The notes: a model not told the origin generated them from the sequence alone. A DNA stretch of 64,000 nt from Pseudomonas matsuisoli (GCF_014647635.1 NZ_BMPO01000005.1:132174-196173); one strand, 5' to 3'. Shown: positions 8,518 to 19,012, counted from the stretch's first letter. Translations and numbers: made by a program.

Positions 8518-11289
8518 GTGTTCCGGCTTTGGATTGCCATCAGACTGCTCGTCTGCCTGTTGCTGCTTGGACTAAGTGCGCCCTACGCCTCCGCGCAGAA
8601 TGTATCCGGCTGGATGCAACTGCTCGATCAGGACGGCAATCTCCAACTCGAAGACCTTCGCAATTCCCGCTACCGCGCGTTTACCAGCGTCAACCTCAAC
8701 GACATTCAGCTACCTTCTGCGCCAAGCGCGCTCTGGCTGCATTACCAGATACCGGGCAACCAAGAACCGCAACTGCTACGCGTGTTCGCCCCTGCACTCG
8801 ACTCCATAGAACTCTATGTCATGCATGGTGGAGAGCGTGTGCAACAGGTCTTGACCGGTGTCCGCATGCCCTTCTCCAGCAGGCCGCTTCGGAGCCGAGA
8901 TTATCTGCTGCCCATTCCGTTGTCGGCAGACCGCCTGGACGTTTACGTCCGCCTACAATCGGACCATCCACAGCGCCCTTCGGTAAGCCTCGAGCCCACC
9001 GCCGTAGCTGCTGCGGAAGACGGACACACTCTTCTCATCGGCGCACTGCTCTGCAGCCTCCTACTGCTGGGGCTCTATAACGTATTGCGCTACACCCGCA
9101 ATCGAAGCGATTGCAGCCTTTGGCTCGCGGGTGGTGTTTTCAGCACCCTGTCGGTTGGTTTGAATTCGCTGGGCATCAGCAGTGCGTGGCTGGGGGATTA
9201 TCTCTGGATACAGCCTCTGCTCACGAACCTTTCGATCCTGTCGCTCGTACTTTGTGCATTGATGCTGACATGGCGATTTTTCTCGGGGGTCGGCGAGCAC
9301 CCGACACCGGGTCGCTTATTGATTGCCCACATCGCGCTGGTTCCCGTACTTGCGCTGTTGATGACCGCGTTTCAAAGCGCCAGTCTGCTATTGCTCGCAT
9401 TCGCTTTGCTCGGATCCGCCAGCCTGGTGATCTTGTGGGTCTGCTCGCAGCACCTTCGCAACGGTTACCGCCCCGCGCGCTTTCTGATGGTGTCATCCAT
9501 CCTCTTCAACCTGACCTTCTTTGGATCGCTCCCCGCCCTTCTTGGTTATTGGCCGGTGCCCATCGAATGGATGCTGTTGTTCATGCTATCGGTGACGGCG
9601 GTGTGCGCCGCGTTGGGGAGTCTTGCCATCACCGAACGGCAAGTTCGTATTCTTGATACCCGCAACACCGAAAGCCGTGATTTGGCGGCAGCTTCCGCAG
9701 AGCTACGAGCGAAAGCAGAATTCCTTGCCAAGATCAGCCACGAAATACGGACGCCCATGAACGGCGTGCTTGGCATGAGCGAACTTCTACTCGGTACGCC
9801 CCTGTCCGCCAAACAACGTGACTACGTGCAGACGATCCACAGCTCGGGCAACGAGCTACTGGTATTGATCAACGAGATCCTCGATATCTCGCGCCTGGAA
9901 TCCGGCCAGATCGAACTGGATGATGTGCAATTCGACCTGACGGGCCTGCTCAGTGAATGCCTCGACATTTTCCGCACGCGTGCCGAGCAGCAGAAGGTCG
10001 AGCTCATCAGCTTCGTACAACCTCAGGTTCCCCGCGTGATCAACGGCGACCCCACTCGCCTGCGCCAAGTCATTCTCAGCCTGCTGGATCATGCATTCAG
10101 GCAAACAGAAGACGGCGAAATTCTGGTCGTCGTTGCACTTGAATCCACATCGAGCAAGACACCGCGCCTACGAATCGCGGTTCAGGATACCGGGCGCGCT
10201 CTAACTGCTGACGATCGCGAAGCGCTGCTGCGCTCCGAGCTCAGCAGCAAGGAACTGTTCTCGAACAACCGCGTCGGCGGGCATCTCAGCCTACTGATCG
10301 CTCGCCATCTGGTGCGGCTGATGCAAGGCACCTTCGGGGTTCAAAGCGGCAGCGAGCGCGGCAGCACGTTATCCATCAATCTGCCTTTGGATACAGAGCG
10401 CCTACTCCAGCCCGCGAACGATCCTGAGTCGCTACTACAAGGCGCGCGCATTCTCATCGTCGACGACAACGACACCTGCCGCAAAGTCTTGCTGCAGCAA
10501 TGCACATCGTGGGGGCTGCAAGCGAGCGTCGTCGCTTCGGGTAAGGAAGCACTCGCATTACTGCGCACGAAGGCGCACATCGGCGAATACTTCGACATCG
10601 TGCTGCTGGACCAGGAAATGCCAGCCATGAACGGCATGCAGTTGGCGGCACGCATCAAGGAAGACCCAAGCCTCAACAACGACGTACTGCTGATCATGCT
10701 CACGGGCATCAGCAATGCGCCGGGGAAAATTGTCGCCCGAAACGCGGGGATCAAACGCATCTTGGCCAAACCCGTGGCGGGCTACACGCTAAAAACCACC
10801 TTGGCCGAAGAGTTGTTGCAACGCCGGCAAGGCATTGCTCGCTTACCTCAGACGCCCGTTAGCGCGCCGATCGACGCACCGGAGGGCTTTCGCATTCTCG
10901 TGGCTGAAGACAACAGCATATCCACCAAGGTTATCCGTGGCATGTTGAGCAAACTCAATATGCAAGCGGACACCGCAAACGACGGCGAGCAAGCATTGAA
11001 GGCTATCCAGACGAAGCACTACGACCTCGTGTTGATGGATTGCGAGATGCCGGTACTGGATGGCTTTGCTGCGACCGAACGCCTGCGGCACTGGGAGCGT
11101 GAGCAAAACCGCCCCCGCACCCCGGTCGTCGCACTGACGGCGCACATCCTCAGTGAACATAAAGAACGCGCGTATCGGGCAGGGATGGATGGGCATATGT
11201 CCAAACCGGTCGAGCTGTCACAGCTACGCGAGCTCATTCAGCATTGGATCAGCCGTAAGAAGGCCGTCCAAGAGTCACATCACCGCTGA
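8518..11289 (+). CDS. retS: RetS-like hybrid sensor histidine kinase
   Basis: A 923-residue inner-membrane hybrid kinase starting with GTG. Order: signal peptide (about 1-27), periplasmic 7TMR-DISMED2-type domain (about 30-165), seven membrane segments (about 172-370), dimerisation domain with phospho-histidine H408 ([13 protein letters not shown]), ATP-binding domain (about 500-625), then two receiver domains with phospho-acceptors D698 (LLDQEMP) and D841 (LMDCEMP). The architecture and the place right after purD match RetS of Pseudomonas aeruginosa, which binds GacS and so controls RsmA-dependent acute/chronic gene expression. The ATP-binding domain looks degenerate: the N-box reads SLLDHA where NLxxNA is usual, and the G boxes read DTGRAL and [10 protein letters not shown]. 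Confidence 0.9.
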   Translation: MFRLWIAIRLLVCLLLLGLSAPYASAQNVSGWMQLLDQDGNLQLEDLRNSRYRAFTSVNLNDIQLPSAPSALWLHYQIPGNQEPQLLRVFAPALDSIELYVMHGGERVQQVLTGVRMPFSSRPLRSRDYLLPIPLSADRLDVYVRLQSDHPQRPSVSLEPTAVAAAEDGHTLLIGALLCSLLLLGLYNVLRYTRNRSDCSLWLAGGVFSTLSVGLNSLGISSAWLGDYLWIQPLLTNLSILSLVLCALMLTWRFFSGVGEHPTPGRLLIAHIALVPVLALLMTAFQSASLLLLAFALLGSASLVILWVCSQHLRNGYRPARFLMVSSILFNLTFFGSLPALLGYWPVPIEWMLLFMLSVTAVCAALGSLAITERQVRILDTRNTESRDLAAASAELRAKAEFLAKISHEIRTPMNGVLGMSELLLGTPLSAKQRDYVQTIHSSGNELLVLINEILDISRLESGQIELDDVQFDLTGLLSECLDIFRTRAEQQKVELISFVQPQVPRVINGDPTRLRQVILSLLDHAFRQTEDGEILVVVALESTSSKTPRLRIAVQDTGRALTADDREALLRSELSSKELFSNNRVGGHLSLLIARHLVRLMQGTFGVQSGSERGSTLSINLPLDTERLLQPANDPESLLQGARILIVDDNDTCRKVLLQQCTSWGLQASVVASGKEALALLRTKAHIGEYFDIVLLDQEMPAMNGMQLAARIKEDPSLNNDVLLIMLTGISNAPGKIVARNAGIKRILAKPVAGYTLKTTLAEELLQRRQGIARLPQTPVSAPIDAPEGFRILVAEDNSISTKVIRGMLSKLNMQADTANDGEQALKAIQTKHYDLVLMDCEMPVLDGFAATERLRHWEREQNRPRTPVVALTAHILSEHKERAYRAGMDGHMSKPVELSQLRELIQHWISRKKAVQESHHR

Positions 11290-11354
11290 AGTACCGACAT
11301 GCGCTTCTTTTGCCTATCCGATACCCGCGTGAACCCGCTCTGTCGGTCGGGTCG

Positions 11355-11723
11355 TCACGCTTTTAGGGGGTCGTGTCCCCAATTCATCAACGACTTGCGC
11401 CAGCGGGTATCTTCGACATCCCCATCCGGGCGCTGCTTGATGTGGCGATGCACGTAGCCGATCACTTTTTTCATCGCTTTGTAGTCGTCATCTTCAAGCT
11501 CGGTCTGGCGTTTGCTCTTTATCTCGAGGATACGCTCGCCCATCTTGTGGCCGACTGCCTTGCCATCGCTGGTCGATGTCACCTTCTCGCCCTGCTTGGT
11601 CATGCCGACCTTCTTGCTCGGCGCCCCATGTAGCCATTTGCGTAACTGTGCAGGTGCCATGTTCACGACAGATTTGAATTCGCTGCGAATCTGCTTCTTG
11701 TCGGTTTCCTTGAGCTCCGTCAT
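11355..11723 (-). CDS. DUF3140 family protein
   Basis: A 122-residue hydrophilic protein resembling the DUF3140 family: MTELKETDKKQIRSEFKSVV at the start, a charged centre, and YVHRHIKQRPDGDVEDTRWRKSLMNWGHDP at the end. No catalytic motif or membrane segment is visible. Its start overlaps the stop of the upstream DUF5872 gene by four bases, so the two are co-translated. The function of the family is not known to me. Confidence 0.75.
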   Translation of the reverse strand: MTELKETDKKQIRSEFKSVVNMAPAQLRKWLHGAPSKKVGMTKQGEKVTSTSDGKAVGHKMGERILEIKSKRQTELEDDDYKAMKKVIGYVHRHIKQRPDGDVEDTRWRKSLMNWGHDPLKA

Positions 11724-12238
11724 TTTTCACCTGCCTTCTTGAGCGCCGTGATCAATTCATTCTTGCGCATCCGGGAGCGGCCACTGATATCGCGCTTGAC
11801 CGCGCGTTGCATCAACTCGTTTTTGGTCATGGCGTCGAGGGACGGCGTGCGCGCGCTGGCCGCTTTACGAGCGACGTCCTCCGGCTGACGTGAATGCTGA
11901 CGCCCGCGCCGTGTGTCCGCCCGCTTCTTCTGCGTGCTGCGCGCGTATTCCTTATCCGTGAGTTTCTCGCGGGCCTCTTTGGGCAGGTAGCGCTCACCCG
12001 TTTCACCGGATTGCTTGCCGGATTTCGTATCCCATTCCTGTTCGGTCCAACGCTCAAGATGGTTGTCCTTAGATTTACCCCCTTCGTAACCACCACCCTG
12101 CTTCTGATATTCATGCGCTGCCAGCTGCGCCTTGCGCGCTGACCACTGACCGGGCTTGCCGCCCTTGTCGCCCTTCGTGATCTGGTCTTTGACCTTTTCC
12201 CACAGCTTGGGATCGGTCTTCTTCGCAGTGCTGCTCAT
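11720..12238 (-). CDS. DUF5872 protein with C-terminal Rho-N/SAP-like motif
   Basis: A 172-residue, very lysine-rich protein. The N-terminal part (DPKLWEKVKDQITKGDKGGKPGQWSARKAQLAAHEY, then GGYEG and RWTEQEWDTKSGKQ) resembles DUF5872. The C-terminal 40 residues (LDAMTKNELMQRAVKRDISGRSRMRKNELITALKKA) look like a Rho N-terminal/SAP helix-extended-helix nucleic-acid-binding motif. It is the first gene of a two-gene unit with DUF3140. A nucleic-acid-binding role is inferred only from the charge and the C-terminal motif. Confidence 0.7.
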   Translation of the reverse strand: MSSTAKKTDPKLWEKVKDQITKGDKGGKPGQWSARKAQLAAHEYQKQGGGYEGGKSKDNHLERWTEQEWDTKSGKQSGETGERYLPKEAREKLTDKEYARSTQKKRADTRRGRQHSRQPEDVARKAASARTPSLDAMTKNELMQRAVKRDISGRSRMRKNELITALKKAGEK

Positions 12239-12362
12239 GAGGTCTCCTTAACGGGAATGCCTATAAAGATGACTTCAATCGCCACGACGCGATTCCGGTG
12301 AAAGGACGAGTGGAAAGGTGCGGTTCTGGCGCTCCAATGCGTGGTTTGCCGTTCACCGTTTC

Positions 12363-12388
12363 TGTAGGGGCGACTTTAGTCGCCCGCG
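12363..12388. repeat. REP-like GTAGGGGCGACTTTAGTCGCCC unit
   Basis: A palindromic unit in the gap between the actP terminator and the DUF5872 gene. It is related to units at 39749-39795 and to the GTAGGGGCGG units at 58396-58485. Confidence 0.5.
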
Positions 12389-12420
12389 TTCTTAGGAAAT
12401 ACACAGCCATTCCAGAACGA

Positions 12421-12444
12421 AAAAAAGGCAGCCTCGCGGCTGCC
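12421..12444 (-). terminator. Rho-independent terminator of DUF485-actP operon
   Basis: On the minus strand GGCAGCC, a four-base loop GCGA and GGCTGCC are followed by a run of six T. It lies 23 bases after the actP stop. Confidence 0.85.
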
Positions 12445-12467
12445 TCTCCCGTAGACCTTAGGAACCG

Positions 12468-14123
12468 TCAGTGCGAAACCGCGCCGCTGGCTCCTAGCCC
12501 TGTTTGCGAACGCACGAACTGCGGCAGGAACCTCGCCCGCTCTTCGCCGGCCGAGACCGACTGGTCAAGCTTGGAGAACACAGCGATACCGATGAACGCG
12601 ATGATCATCGAGAACAGTGCCGGGTACTCGTACGGGAAGATCGCCTTCTCATGGCCGAGAACCGATACCCAGATGGTCGGGCCGAGGATCATCATCACCA
12701 CCGCGCTGATCAAGCCCAGCCAGCCGCCGATCATCGCGCCACGCGTGGTTAGGTTCTTCCAGTACATGCTGAGAATCAGCACGGGGAAGTTGCAGCTTGC
12801 CGCGACCGAGAACGCCAGTGCCACCATGAAGGCCACGTTTTGTTTCTCGAATGCGATCCCGAGGACGATCGCCAGGATGCCAAGGAACAGCACGGTGATC
12901 TTGGAAACGCGCAGCTCATCCTTCTCGTTCGCCTGCCCCTTCTTGATCACGCTGGCATATAGGTCATGGGACACCGCCGACGCACCGGCGAGGGTCAGAC
13001 CCGCAACAACCGCCAGAATGGTCGCGAACGCCACTGCCGAGATGAAGCCCAGGAACAGACTACCGCCGACCGCGTCCGCCAAGTGCACCGCCGCCATGTT
13101 ATTGCCACCGATGAGCGCGCCGGTCGCATCCTTGAACGCCGGATTGGTGCTGACCAAGAGAATCGCGCCGAAACCGATGATGAAGGTCAGGATGTAGAAA
13201 TAGCCGATGAAGCCCGTCGCGTAGAACACGCTCTTGCGCGCTTCCTTGGCATCGGAAACGGTGAAGAAGCGCATCAGGATGTGCGGCAGACCCGCGGTAC
13301 CGAACATCAATGCTAAGCCAAGGGAGATTGCCGAGATCGGATCTTTCACCAGGCCGCCTGGGCTCATGATGGCCTCGCCTTTCGCGTGGACCGCAACCGC
13401 CTCACTGAATAGGCGACTGACGTCGAAATCGACGTACTTGAGCACCATGATCGCCATGAACGACGCGCCGGACAGCAGCAGCACCGCCTTGATGATCTGC
13501 ACCCAGGTAGTCGCGAGCATCCCGCCGAACAGTACGTACATGACCATCAACACACCCACGAGCACTACGGCGACGTGGTAGTTGAGGCCGAACAGCAACT
13601 CGATGAGCTTGCCGGCACCGACCATCTGCGCGATGAGGTAGAAGGCCACCACGACCAATGAACCACAGGCCGACAGTGTCCGAATTTCCTTCTGCTTCAG
13701 CCGGTACGAGGCAACATCGGCAAACGTGTACTTGCCCAAGTTGCGCAGACGCTCCGCGATGAGGAAGAGGATGATGGGCCAACCGACGAGAAAGCCGATC
13801 GAATAGATCAGGCCGTCGTAGCCAGACGTGAACACCAGTGCAGAAATCCCCAGGAAGGACGCCGCGGACATATAGTCACCGGCAATGGCCAGGCCGTTCT
13901 GAAAGCCCGTAATACGGCCACCCGCGGAGTAGTAGTCCGCAGTAGACTTGCTGCGTTTGGAAGCCCAGTAGGTAATACACAATGTCGCGCCCACGAACGC
14001 GACGAACATGGTGATCGCCGAGACGTTCACCGGTTGCCGTTGTACATCGCCAGTCAGCGCGTCAGCCCAGGCCGCCGACGAGCCCACTAGCAGACCGAAT
14101 AACGCAAGGAGTCGCGCTTTCAT
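12468..14123 (-). CDS. actP: Cation/acetate symporter ActP
   Basis: A 551-residue sodium:solute symporter (SSS family) importing acetate and similar short carboxylates across the inner membrane. A signal peptide-like first segment ([20 protein letters not shown]) is followed by about 13 membrane helices. Typical stretches are [33 protein letters not shown] (near 60-95) and [21 protein letters not shown] (near 280). Its ATG overlaps the stop of the DUF485 gene by four bases, the standard yjcH-actP arrangement. An acetyl-CoA synthetase gene, its usual companion in enterobacteria, is not adjacent here. Confidence 0.95.
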   Translation of the reverse strand: MKARLLALFGLLVGSSAAWADALTGDVQRQPVNVSAITMFVAFVGATLCITYWASKRSKSTADYYSAGGRITGFQNGLAIAGDYMSAASFLGISALVFTSGYDGLIYSIGFLVGWPIILFLIAERLRNLGKYTFADVASYRLKQKEIRTLSACGSLVVVAFYLIAQMVGAGKLIELLFGLNYHVAVVLVGVLMVMYVLFGGMLATTWVQIIKAVLLLSGASFMAIMVLKYVDFDVSRLFSEAVAVHAKGEAIMSPGGLVKDPISAISLGLALMFGTAGLPHILMRFFTVSDAKEARKSVFYATGFIGYFYILTFIIGFGAILLVSTNPAFKDATGALIGGNNMAAVHLADAVGGSLFLGFISAVAFATILAVVAGLTLAGASAVSHDLYASVIKKGQANEKDELRVSKITVLFLGILAIVLGIAFEKQNVAFMVALAFSVAASCNFPVLILSMYWKNLTTRGAMIGGWLGLISAVVMMILGPTIWVSVLGHEKAIFPYEYPALFSMIIAFIGIAVFSKLDQSVSAGEERARFLPQFVRSQTGLGASGAVSH

Positions 14124-14428
14124 TTCTGCACCTCATCGAGAATGGCCTTGTTGAGCCGATCGAACTCGCCGTTGGCACGGCGTACATAGATACCGGTCAG
14201 CACGAATGCGGACAGGATCAGGCCGATACCCATGGGAATGCCCCATGTGATCGGTGAGTCCGGACTGATTCGGGTTCCCAATAGATGCGGCACGAAGGCG
14301 ATGAGGAAAATAAAGACCAAATAGAGCCCGAGCATCAGGGCGGACAGGATCCAGGCGAAACGTTCTCGCTTGGCGACCAGTTCCTGGAAGCGTGGGTTTT
14401 CTTGGATCTGCGAATAGACGTCTTTCAT
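14120..14428 (-). CDS. yjcH: DUF485 membrane protein (YjcH-like)
   Basis: A 102-residue inner-membrane protein with two predicted membrane helices ([24 protein letters not shown] and [17 protein letters not shown]) and the conserved ending [17 protein letters not shown]. Members of DUF485 are encoded directly before ActP and are thought to assist the symporter. The stop overlaps the actP start codon, so translation is probably coupled. Confidence 0.92.
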   Translation of the reverse strand: MKDVYSQIQENPRFQELVAKRERFAWILSALMLGLYLVFIFLIAFVPHLLGTRISPDSPITWGIPMGIGLILSAFVLTGIYVRRANGEFDRLNKAILDEVQK

Positions 14429-14668
14429 TGTTGTTGTCCTCTATTTACAGCATTGCGGCTCTCACTCTAATCGCTGCACGGCAAGCGCCTAGACGACTTT
14501 AGTCGCAGATCCGCGAGCGTGCCCGGCGTGCTGACAGACGCTCCGGAAGACGTTCGAAAGAGCCTGCAAGGCCGGGCATGCAGGCGCGATAGATTGCCGC
14601 GGTAACTGGGCAGACGGCGCGCGCTCTGGCAGTCTTCGCACCCTGCCGAATATTTATCTGGAGTTGCC

Positions 14669-15115
14669 ATGTTCCGCCTGCTCGCCCTTGCCTCCCTTTT
14701 GCTCGCAAGCGCCGCGTCCATTGCCGCTCCATGCGCAATCACGGTCGAGTCGACGGACCAGATGTCGTTCAATCTCAAGGACATCGAGGTCAGCGAGCAA
14801 TGTGAGACCTTCACCGTCACGCTCAAGCATGCGGGCACCCTGCCCAAGGACGTCATGGGTCACAACTGGGTGCTTACCACAAAGGCTGACGAGCGCAACG
14901 TTGCGATGGACGGCATGATGGCGGGCCGCCGCAACGGGTACGTGAAACCCAAGGATCCGCGCGTCATCGCGGCAACTGACCTCATTGGTGGCGGGGAAAC
15001 GACGTCCGTTACCTTCGACGTGAGCAAACTGTCGAAAGACGAAGATTATCTGTTCTTCTGTTCCTTCCCCGGTCATGTCGCCATGATGCGCGGCGCGCTG
15101 ACGTTGGTGGACTGA
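14669..15115 (+). CDS. azu: Azurin
   Basis: A periplasmic type I blue-copper electron carrier. The precursor has 148 residues; a 19-residue signal peptide leaves a mature protein starting APCAITVES. The copper ligands are all present: H65 (H46 mature numbering, in GHNWVL), C131, H136 and the axial M140 (C112, H117, M121) in [15 protein letters not shown]22 and C45 form the conserved disulfide. It is a single gene, divergent from the DUF485-actP operon and ending at a hairpin shared with the convergent gene. In pseudomonads azurin donates electrons in respiration and stress responses; no partner gene is adjacent. Confidence 0.97.
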   Translation: MFRLLALASLLLASAASIAAPCAITVESTDQMSFNLKDIEVSEQCETFTVTLKHAGTLPKDVMGHNWVLTTKADERNVAMDGMMAGRRNGYVKPKDPRVIAATDLIGGGETTSVTFDVSKLSKDEDYLFFCSFPGHVAMMRGALTLVD

Positions 15116-15189
15116 CGCTTCCGTACATTGGCCGCGTATTTTTGCAACCACCGAGAACTCAGTGGTGCGCTGGGCCATAAGGCTCCAGA

Positions 15190-15213
15190 CCGCTGATCAA
15201 AAGAGATCAGCGG
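15190..15213. terminator. Hairpin between convergent azurin and ICL/PEPM genes
   Basis: A perfect 9-base stem, CCGCTGATC (15190-15198) with GATCAGCGG (15205-15213), and a 6-base loop. It lies ten bases beyond the stop of the minus-strand gene and 75 after azurin. It has no clear T tract, so its use as a terminator is a guess. Confidence 0.5.
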
Positions 15214-15222
15214 CAACCAATA

Positions 15223-16053
15223 TCACTTCTCGTTTGTGAACAGGCCATTAAGCTCGGTCCCCGACGGCGTGCCCGCGAACCCATCGAACCGGCCATGCTC
15301 CGCCATCGCGCGGGCCGCCTGTAGAAAGCCGCCCCAGGCTGCGCGAGCCAACGCGCCGCCGACACTGACACGTCGAACGCCGAGCCCAGCAAGATCCTGC
15401 AGGGTCAGGTCGCTGTCCCAGCCAATCAACACGTTCACCGGCTTTGGGGCAACCGCGTCGACAACCGCGCGGATCTCGTCGCGTGTCTTGATGCCGGGCG
15501 CGTACAGGCAATCCGCCCCGGCCTCGGCATAGGCCTTCAGCCGCAGGATGACGTCCTCGAGATCAGGCGTGCCGACGAAGAAGTTCTCAGCCCTTGCCGT
15601 CAACAGCGTGCCACTGCCTGTTTCATCGATTGCCGCCCGTACCGCGCGTATGCGGGCGACACCTTCGCTCATGCTTCTCAAGGGACGCGTCGCATCGCCC
15701 GTGGAATCCTCAATGGAAAAACCGGCAACGCCCGTTGCCACAGCCATGTGCGCGCTCTCGGCCAATGCCTCGAGGCTTTCCGCGAAGCCACTTTCAAAGT
15801 CCGCGTTGATCGGCAGGTCGCAGGCCTCGGCCATATGGCTCATGTGCGCCAGCGTTTCCTCCCGCGAAAGCCCCCCATCCGCCCTTGCGCAAGACCATGC
15901 GTAACCCGAACTGGTGGTCGCCAGCGCCTTGAACCCCAATTTGGTCAGCAGGCTTGCGCTACCTACGTCCCATGGGTTCGGCAGTGCGAAGCAACCGGAT
16001 CGATGAAGCTCGCGGAAAACAGCACGTTTCCCGGCAATGGAACGGTGGGCCAT
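15223..16053 (-). CDS. Isocitrate lyase/PEP mutase superfamily protein
   Basis: A 276-residue TIM-barrel enzyme of the isocitrate lyase/PEP mutase family, whose members make or break C-C or C-P bonds of oxyacids with Mg2+. Visible landmarks are FKALATTSSGYAWS (near 40), LPINADFESGFAES (near 83), VAGFSIEDST (near 115) and DCLYAPGIKTRDEI (near 193). AGGAGG lies just upstream of the ATG. The true lyases' KKCGH active-site motif is not present, so the substrate cannot be stated; it is probably neither the glyoxylate-cycle enzyme nor methylisocitrate lyase. Confidence 0.85.
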   Translation of the reverse strand: MAHRSIAGKRAVFRELHRSGCFALPNPWDVGSASLLTKLGFKALATTSSGYAWSCARADGGLSREETLAHMSHMAEACDLPINADFESGFAESLEALAESAHMAVATGVAGFSIEDSTGDATRPLRSMSEGVARIRAVRAAIDETGSGTLLTARAENFFVGTPDLEDVILRLKAYAEAGADCLYAPGIKTRDEIRAVVDAVAPKPVNVLIGWDSDLTLQDLAGLGVRRVSVGGALARAAWGGFLQAARAMAEHGRFDGFAGTPSGTELNGLFTNEK

Positions 16054-16273
16054 GGGACCTCCTGATAGAGAGGGTCATTACGATAGCAGCTCATCCGTAC
16101 CGCACCGATAACGATCAAGCCATTCGTGCTGAAGGGCCAAATTCAGGAACGATTAAGTCTCGTGCCCTAGGGTCGAGTGACGTTTCATTCGCGGCCGTGG
16201 TGGCGCGTGCTATTGCATGGCGCATCGCATGCCAACCGTCAAACCGCTGTAACGCTTGAACAGGAGTATTGCG

Positions 16274-17188
16274 ATGCTCGGCCTCAATGGCATCAAGTTG
16301 AAATATCTAACACGAACGCTCTCATATGTAGGGCTTCCACTGCTGTGGCTGCTCCTCTGGGACGTAGTTGTGACGGTCGATGCCATGATGGTGTTCGGCT
16401 ACGGCATCGAGATTCCCCTCATGCCCCTCACGCTGCTGTGCTCGGCACTGATTGTCCTCATCAGCTTTCGCAACACCAGTGCCTACAATCGCTGGTGGGA
16501 GGCCCGAACGTTGTGGGGTTCCATGGTGAACAGCTCGCGGAGCTTTGGCCGTCAGGTACTCACGCTCGTCGATGACGATGGGCATAGCCGTAACCCGGTC
16601 AAAGCCATTCTGCTGCACCGACATGTGGCTTATCTCCAGGCCTTGAAGGCACACCTCAAAGGCGCGCCGCACACCATCGACGTTGGGAATTTGCTGCCAG
16701 CAGACGAGATCGCACGCCTGAAAGGGACCAACAATTTCCCGAACGATATCCTCAACGGGTCAGCGGCCATTCTTGCGCAGGAGTATCAACAAGGCCGACT
16801 CGACAGCATCCGCCTCGCCCGTCTGGAATCGACGCTGGTGGACGTCTCGAACTGGCAAGGCGGGATGGAGCGCATCGCCAACACACCGCTGCCCTACCCC
16901 TACGTCTATTTCCCCCGACTGTTCAGCGGCCTGTTCTGCATCATCATGCCCCTGGGCCTAGTGACCACATTGGGCTGGTTCACCCCCGTCGTCTCGACGG
17001 TCGTAGGCGCCATGCTTCTGACCATGGAACGCATCGGCACCGATCTCCAGGCACCGTTCGGCGAAAGCCAGCACCAAATCCAGATGAACGCCCTGTGCAG
17101 CAACATCCAGAAGAACCTCTGCTCGATGTACAACGAGCCGGCGCGACCGGCGCTGCTGTTTGAACAGGAACATCGCACGGCGGCGTGA
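16274..17188 (+). CDS. Bestrophin-like family membrane protein
   Basis: A 304-residue bestrophin-family (former UPF0187) inner-membrane protein; characterised bacterial relatives are ion channels. Family features are the early membrane segments, FRNTSAYNRWWEARTLWGSMVNSSRSF (near 75-100) and the late segment ANTPLPYPYVYFPRLFSGLFCIIMPLG. The ATG at 16274 was chosen because AGGAG lies 6 bases upstream; a TTG 18 bases earlier would swallow that site. Ion selectivity cannot be read from the sequence. Confidence 0.88.
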   Translation: MLGLNGIKLKYLTRTLSYVGLPLLWLLLWDVVVTVDAMMVFGYGIEIPLMPLTLLCSALIVLISFRNTSAYNRWWEARTLWGSMVNSSRSFGRQVLTLVDDDGHSRNPVKAILLHRHVAYLQALKAHLKGAPHTIDVGNLLPADEIARLKGTNNFPNDILNGSAAILAQEYQQGRLDSIRLARLESTLVDVSNWQGGMERIANTPLPYPYVYFPRLFSGLFCIIMPLGLVTTLGWFTPVVSTVVGAMLLTMERIGTDLQAPFGESQHQIQMNALCSNIQKNLCSMYNEPARPALLFEQEHRTAA

Positions 17189-17219
17189 AATCCGAGGGAA
17201 AATTGGATGGATTAGCGCT

Positions 17220-17277
17220 GTAGGGCGGGTGAAACCCGCGGCTCCTAGCTGTACCCACGCGGGTTTACCCGCCCTAC
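17220..17277. repeat. Inverted pair of REP-like units
   Basis: GTAGGGCGGGTGAAACCCGCG (17220-17240) faces CGCGGGTTTACCCGCCCTAC (17258-17277). The pair can fold into one cruciform or RNA hairpin between the convergent bestrophin and OPT genes, where it may end transcription from both sides. Confidence 0.65.
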
Positions 17278-17293
17278 AGGGCCAAGCTGGCCA

Positions 17294-19012
17294 TCATCCC
17301 CCGTTCCCCGCCATCATCCAGAACGACGCGCCGACCCCGACGATGCTTTCCCCGGCCACCAGCCCGGCGGCCGCCGCGATAACGAAGCGTTCAGCCAGGC
17401 TGCGCCATTTCGCCGTGATGACCCAGGCCAGCACCGCGCCAAGCGCCATCATCAGAGATATGGACGCTGGGATGATGAACGCCAGCCCGAAAGCTGCGGA
17501 GCTCGGCAGCAGTCGTGCCAGACGTTCGCTGCGGTCCGCACGCGCTTCGCAGAATCCGAAAAGCGAGCCGATCAATGCGCCTCCGAGCATGGACCAGCGC
17601 ACGCTGATGTCCACGGCATCGAGGCCATCGGCGAGGACTTCCGCCACGGCCTTCCAAGTCGCTACGGCCGGCGCGGGCCATTCCTGGGTGATGAGCATGC
17701 CTTGCGGGTCGGGAATCAGAAGGCGATAGACCAGCACCCCGACGATGCTCCCGATAACAATGCCTACGCACTGCGCGATCAGCTGCCGCGAAGGGGACGA
17801 ACCGATCAGATGCCCCACACGAAAGTCGTTCAACAAATCCGTGCACTGCCCCGCTGCGCCGCCAGCGATGTTGGCGCTCATGAGATTGACCGTCATCTGC
17901 CCAGGTGCGATCAGGCCAAAGGTCAATTGCGAAAGCTGCCCCGTCGCACCGATTGGAGGAATGCCCGTCGCGCCAACGACACGTGCCGCCATACAGGCGA
18001 GCGCTACGGAAAGCGGAATGCTGAGCGCGGCCATGATCGGCGCGATATCGAACAAAACGATCTGCAGGATCACCACCAACCCAGAAGCAAGCGCAATCAT
18101 CAGCAGCGGGATGGCTTGGGGCTGCGCCGGTAGCGGTGCGTCATCGTCCGCGTCTGTCGCCCGGCGTTGACGCCACTGTCGTATACCGAGCGACACCAGC
18201 GTCGCGCTCACCAGTAGGCTCACCCCGGGCCAGAGCAGCCATTCCACGAGGACGCCGAACTGCGGGCCGCTTGCCCCGTCGGGCAGCACAACCCACCCAC
18301 TCTGCAACAACCACGGAGCGATACCGCCCCAGGCCAGCACGGCGCCGACCAGCAAAGAAAGCCCGACCCTAATACCGATGATCCCGCCAAAGCCGATGAG
18401 CAATGGCGAGGGGTCGACATTGAACGTCAGCCGTTCGAGGGAGGCATTCGGCGCCCAACGTGGCAGCGGGCCGAGCGCGACGTCCGCCGCCTTCACCAGA
18501 CCAGCGGCCAACGCAGCACCGCCGAGCACATAAAGGCGATGAAGCGCATCTTTACCGTGGCTGTAGACCTGCTGCATGGTCTCGAGGGTGGCGACGGCCT
18601 CAGGAAACCGCAGTCGTGTATCGAGCACCAGCGAGCGACGCAGATACCACGCGACCCAGATGCCAAGAAAACTCACCGAAAACACCCAGCCCATCATCGG
18701 CACGAGCGGGATCTGGTTGCCGGTGATGAGCGTGTAGGCCGGTATCGGCGCCACCAACCCACCAGAGATGATCGATGCTGCGGAAGACGTCGTCGTCTGG
18801 TTGATGTTGCTTTCGTGGATCGTCCAAGGCACGCCGGACCGGTAACGCATCAGCGACCGCCACAGGCCGTAGGTCACCAGCAGCGCAATGATCGACATGT
18901 TGAACGACCAGCCGATCTTGAGCCCCGAATACACATTCGATGGCGTCAACAAAGCACCGAGAACGATGCCCGAAACCAAGGCGCGAAGGGTGAATTCTCG
19001 ATGTTCTGCCAT
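17294..19012 (-). CDS. OPT family oligopeptide transporter
   Basis: A 572-residue, highly hydrophobic inner-membrane transporter of the OPT family, proton-coupled carriers of short peptides or metal chelates. The start MAEHREFTLRALVSGIVLGALLTPSNVYSGLKIGW is typical, as are FPEAVATLETMQQ (near 138), GIPPIGATGQLSQLTFGLIAPGQMTVNLMSANIAGGAAGQCTDLLNDFRVGHLIGSSP (near 355-410). It is somewhat shorter than many OPT proteins. A run of ten G (C on the coding strand) lies about 60 bases upstream of the start codon. No peptidase or siderophore gene is adjacent to hint at the substrate. Confidence 0.9.
   Translation of the reverse strand: MAEHREFTLRALVSGIVLGALLTPSNVYSGLKIGWSFNMSIIALLVTYGLWRSLMRYRSGVPWTIHESNINQTTTSSAASIISGGLVAPIPAYTLITGNQIPLVPMMGWVFSVSFLGIWVAWYLRRSLVLDTRLRFPEAVATLETMQQVYSHGKDALHRLYVLGGAALAAGLVKAADVALGPLPRWAPNASLERLTFNVDPSPLLIGFGGIIGIRVGLSLLVGAVLAWGGIAPWLLQSGWVVLPDGASGPQFGVLVEWLLWPGVSLLVSATLVSLGIRQWRQRRATDADDDAPLPAQPQAIPLLMIALASGLVVILQIVLFDIAPIMAALSIPLSVALACMAARVVGATGIPPIGATGQLSQLTFGLIAPGQMTVNLMSANIAGGAAGQCTDLLNDFRVGHLIGSSPSRQLIAQCVGIVIGSIVGVLVYRLLIPDPQGMLITQEWPAPAVATWKAVAEVLADGLDAVDISVRWSMLGGALIGSLFGFCEARADRSERLARLLPSSAAFGLAFIIPASISLMMALGAVLAWVITAKWRSLAERFVIAAAAGLVAGESIVGVGASFWMMAGNGG

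Noticed and set aside
12298-13197. Open frame of 299 codons on the plus strand over the end of actP
   Set aside because: It reads through the actP terminator hairpin and a REP unit, and is antisense to actP.
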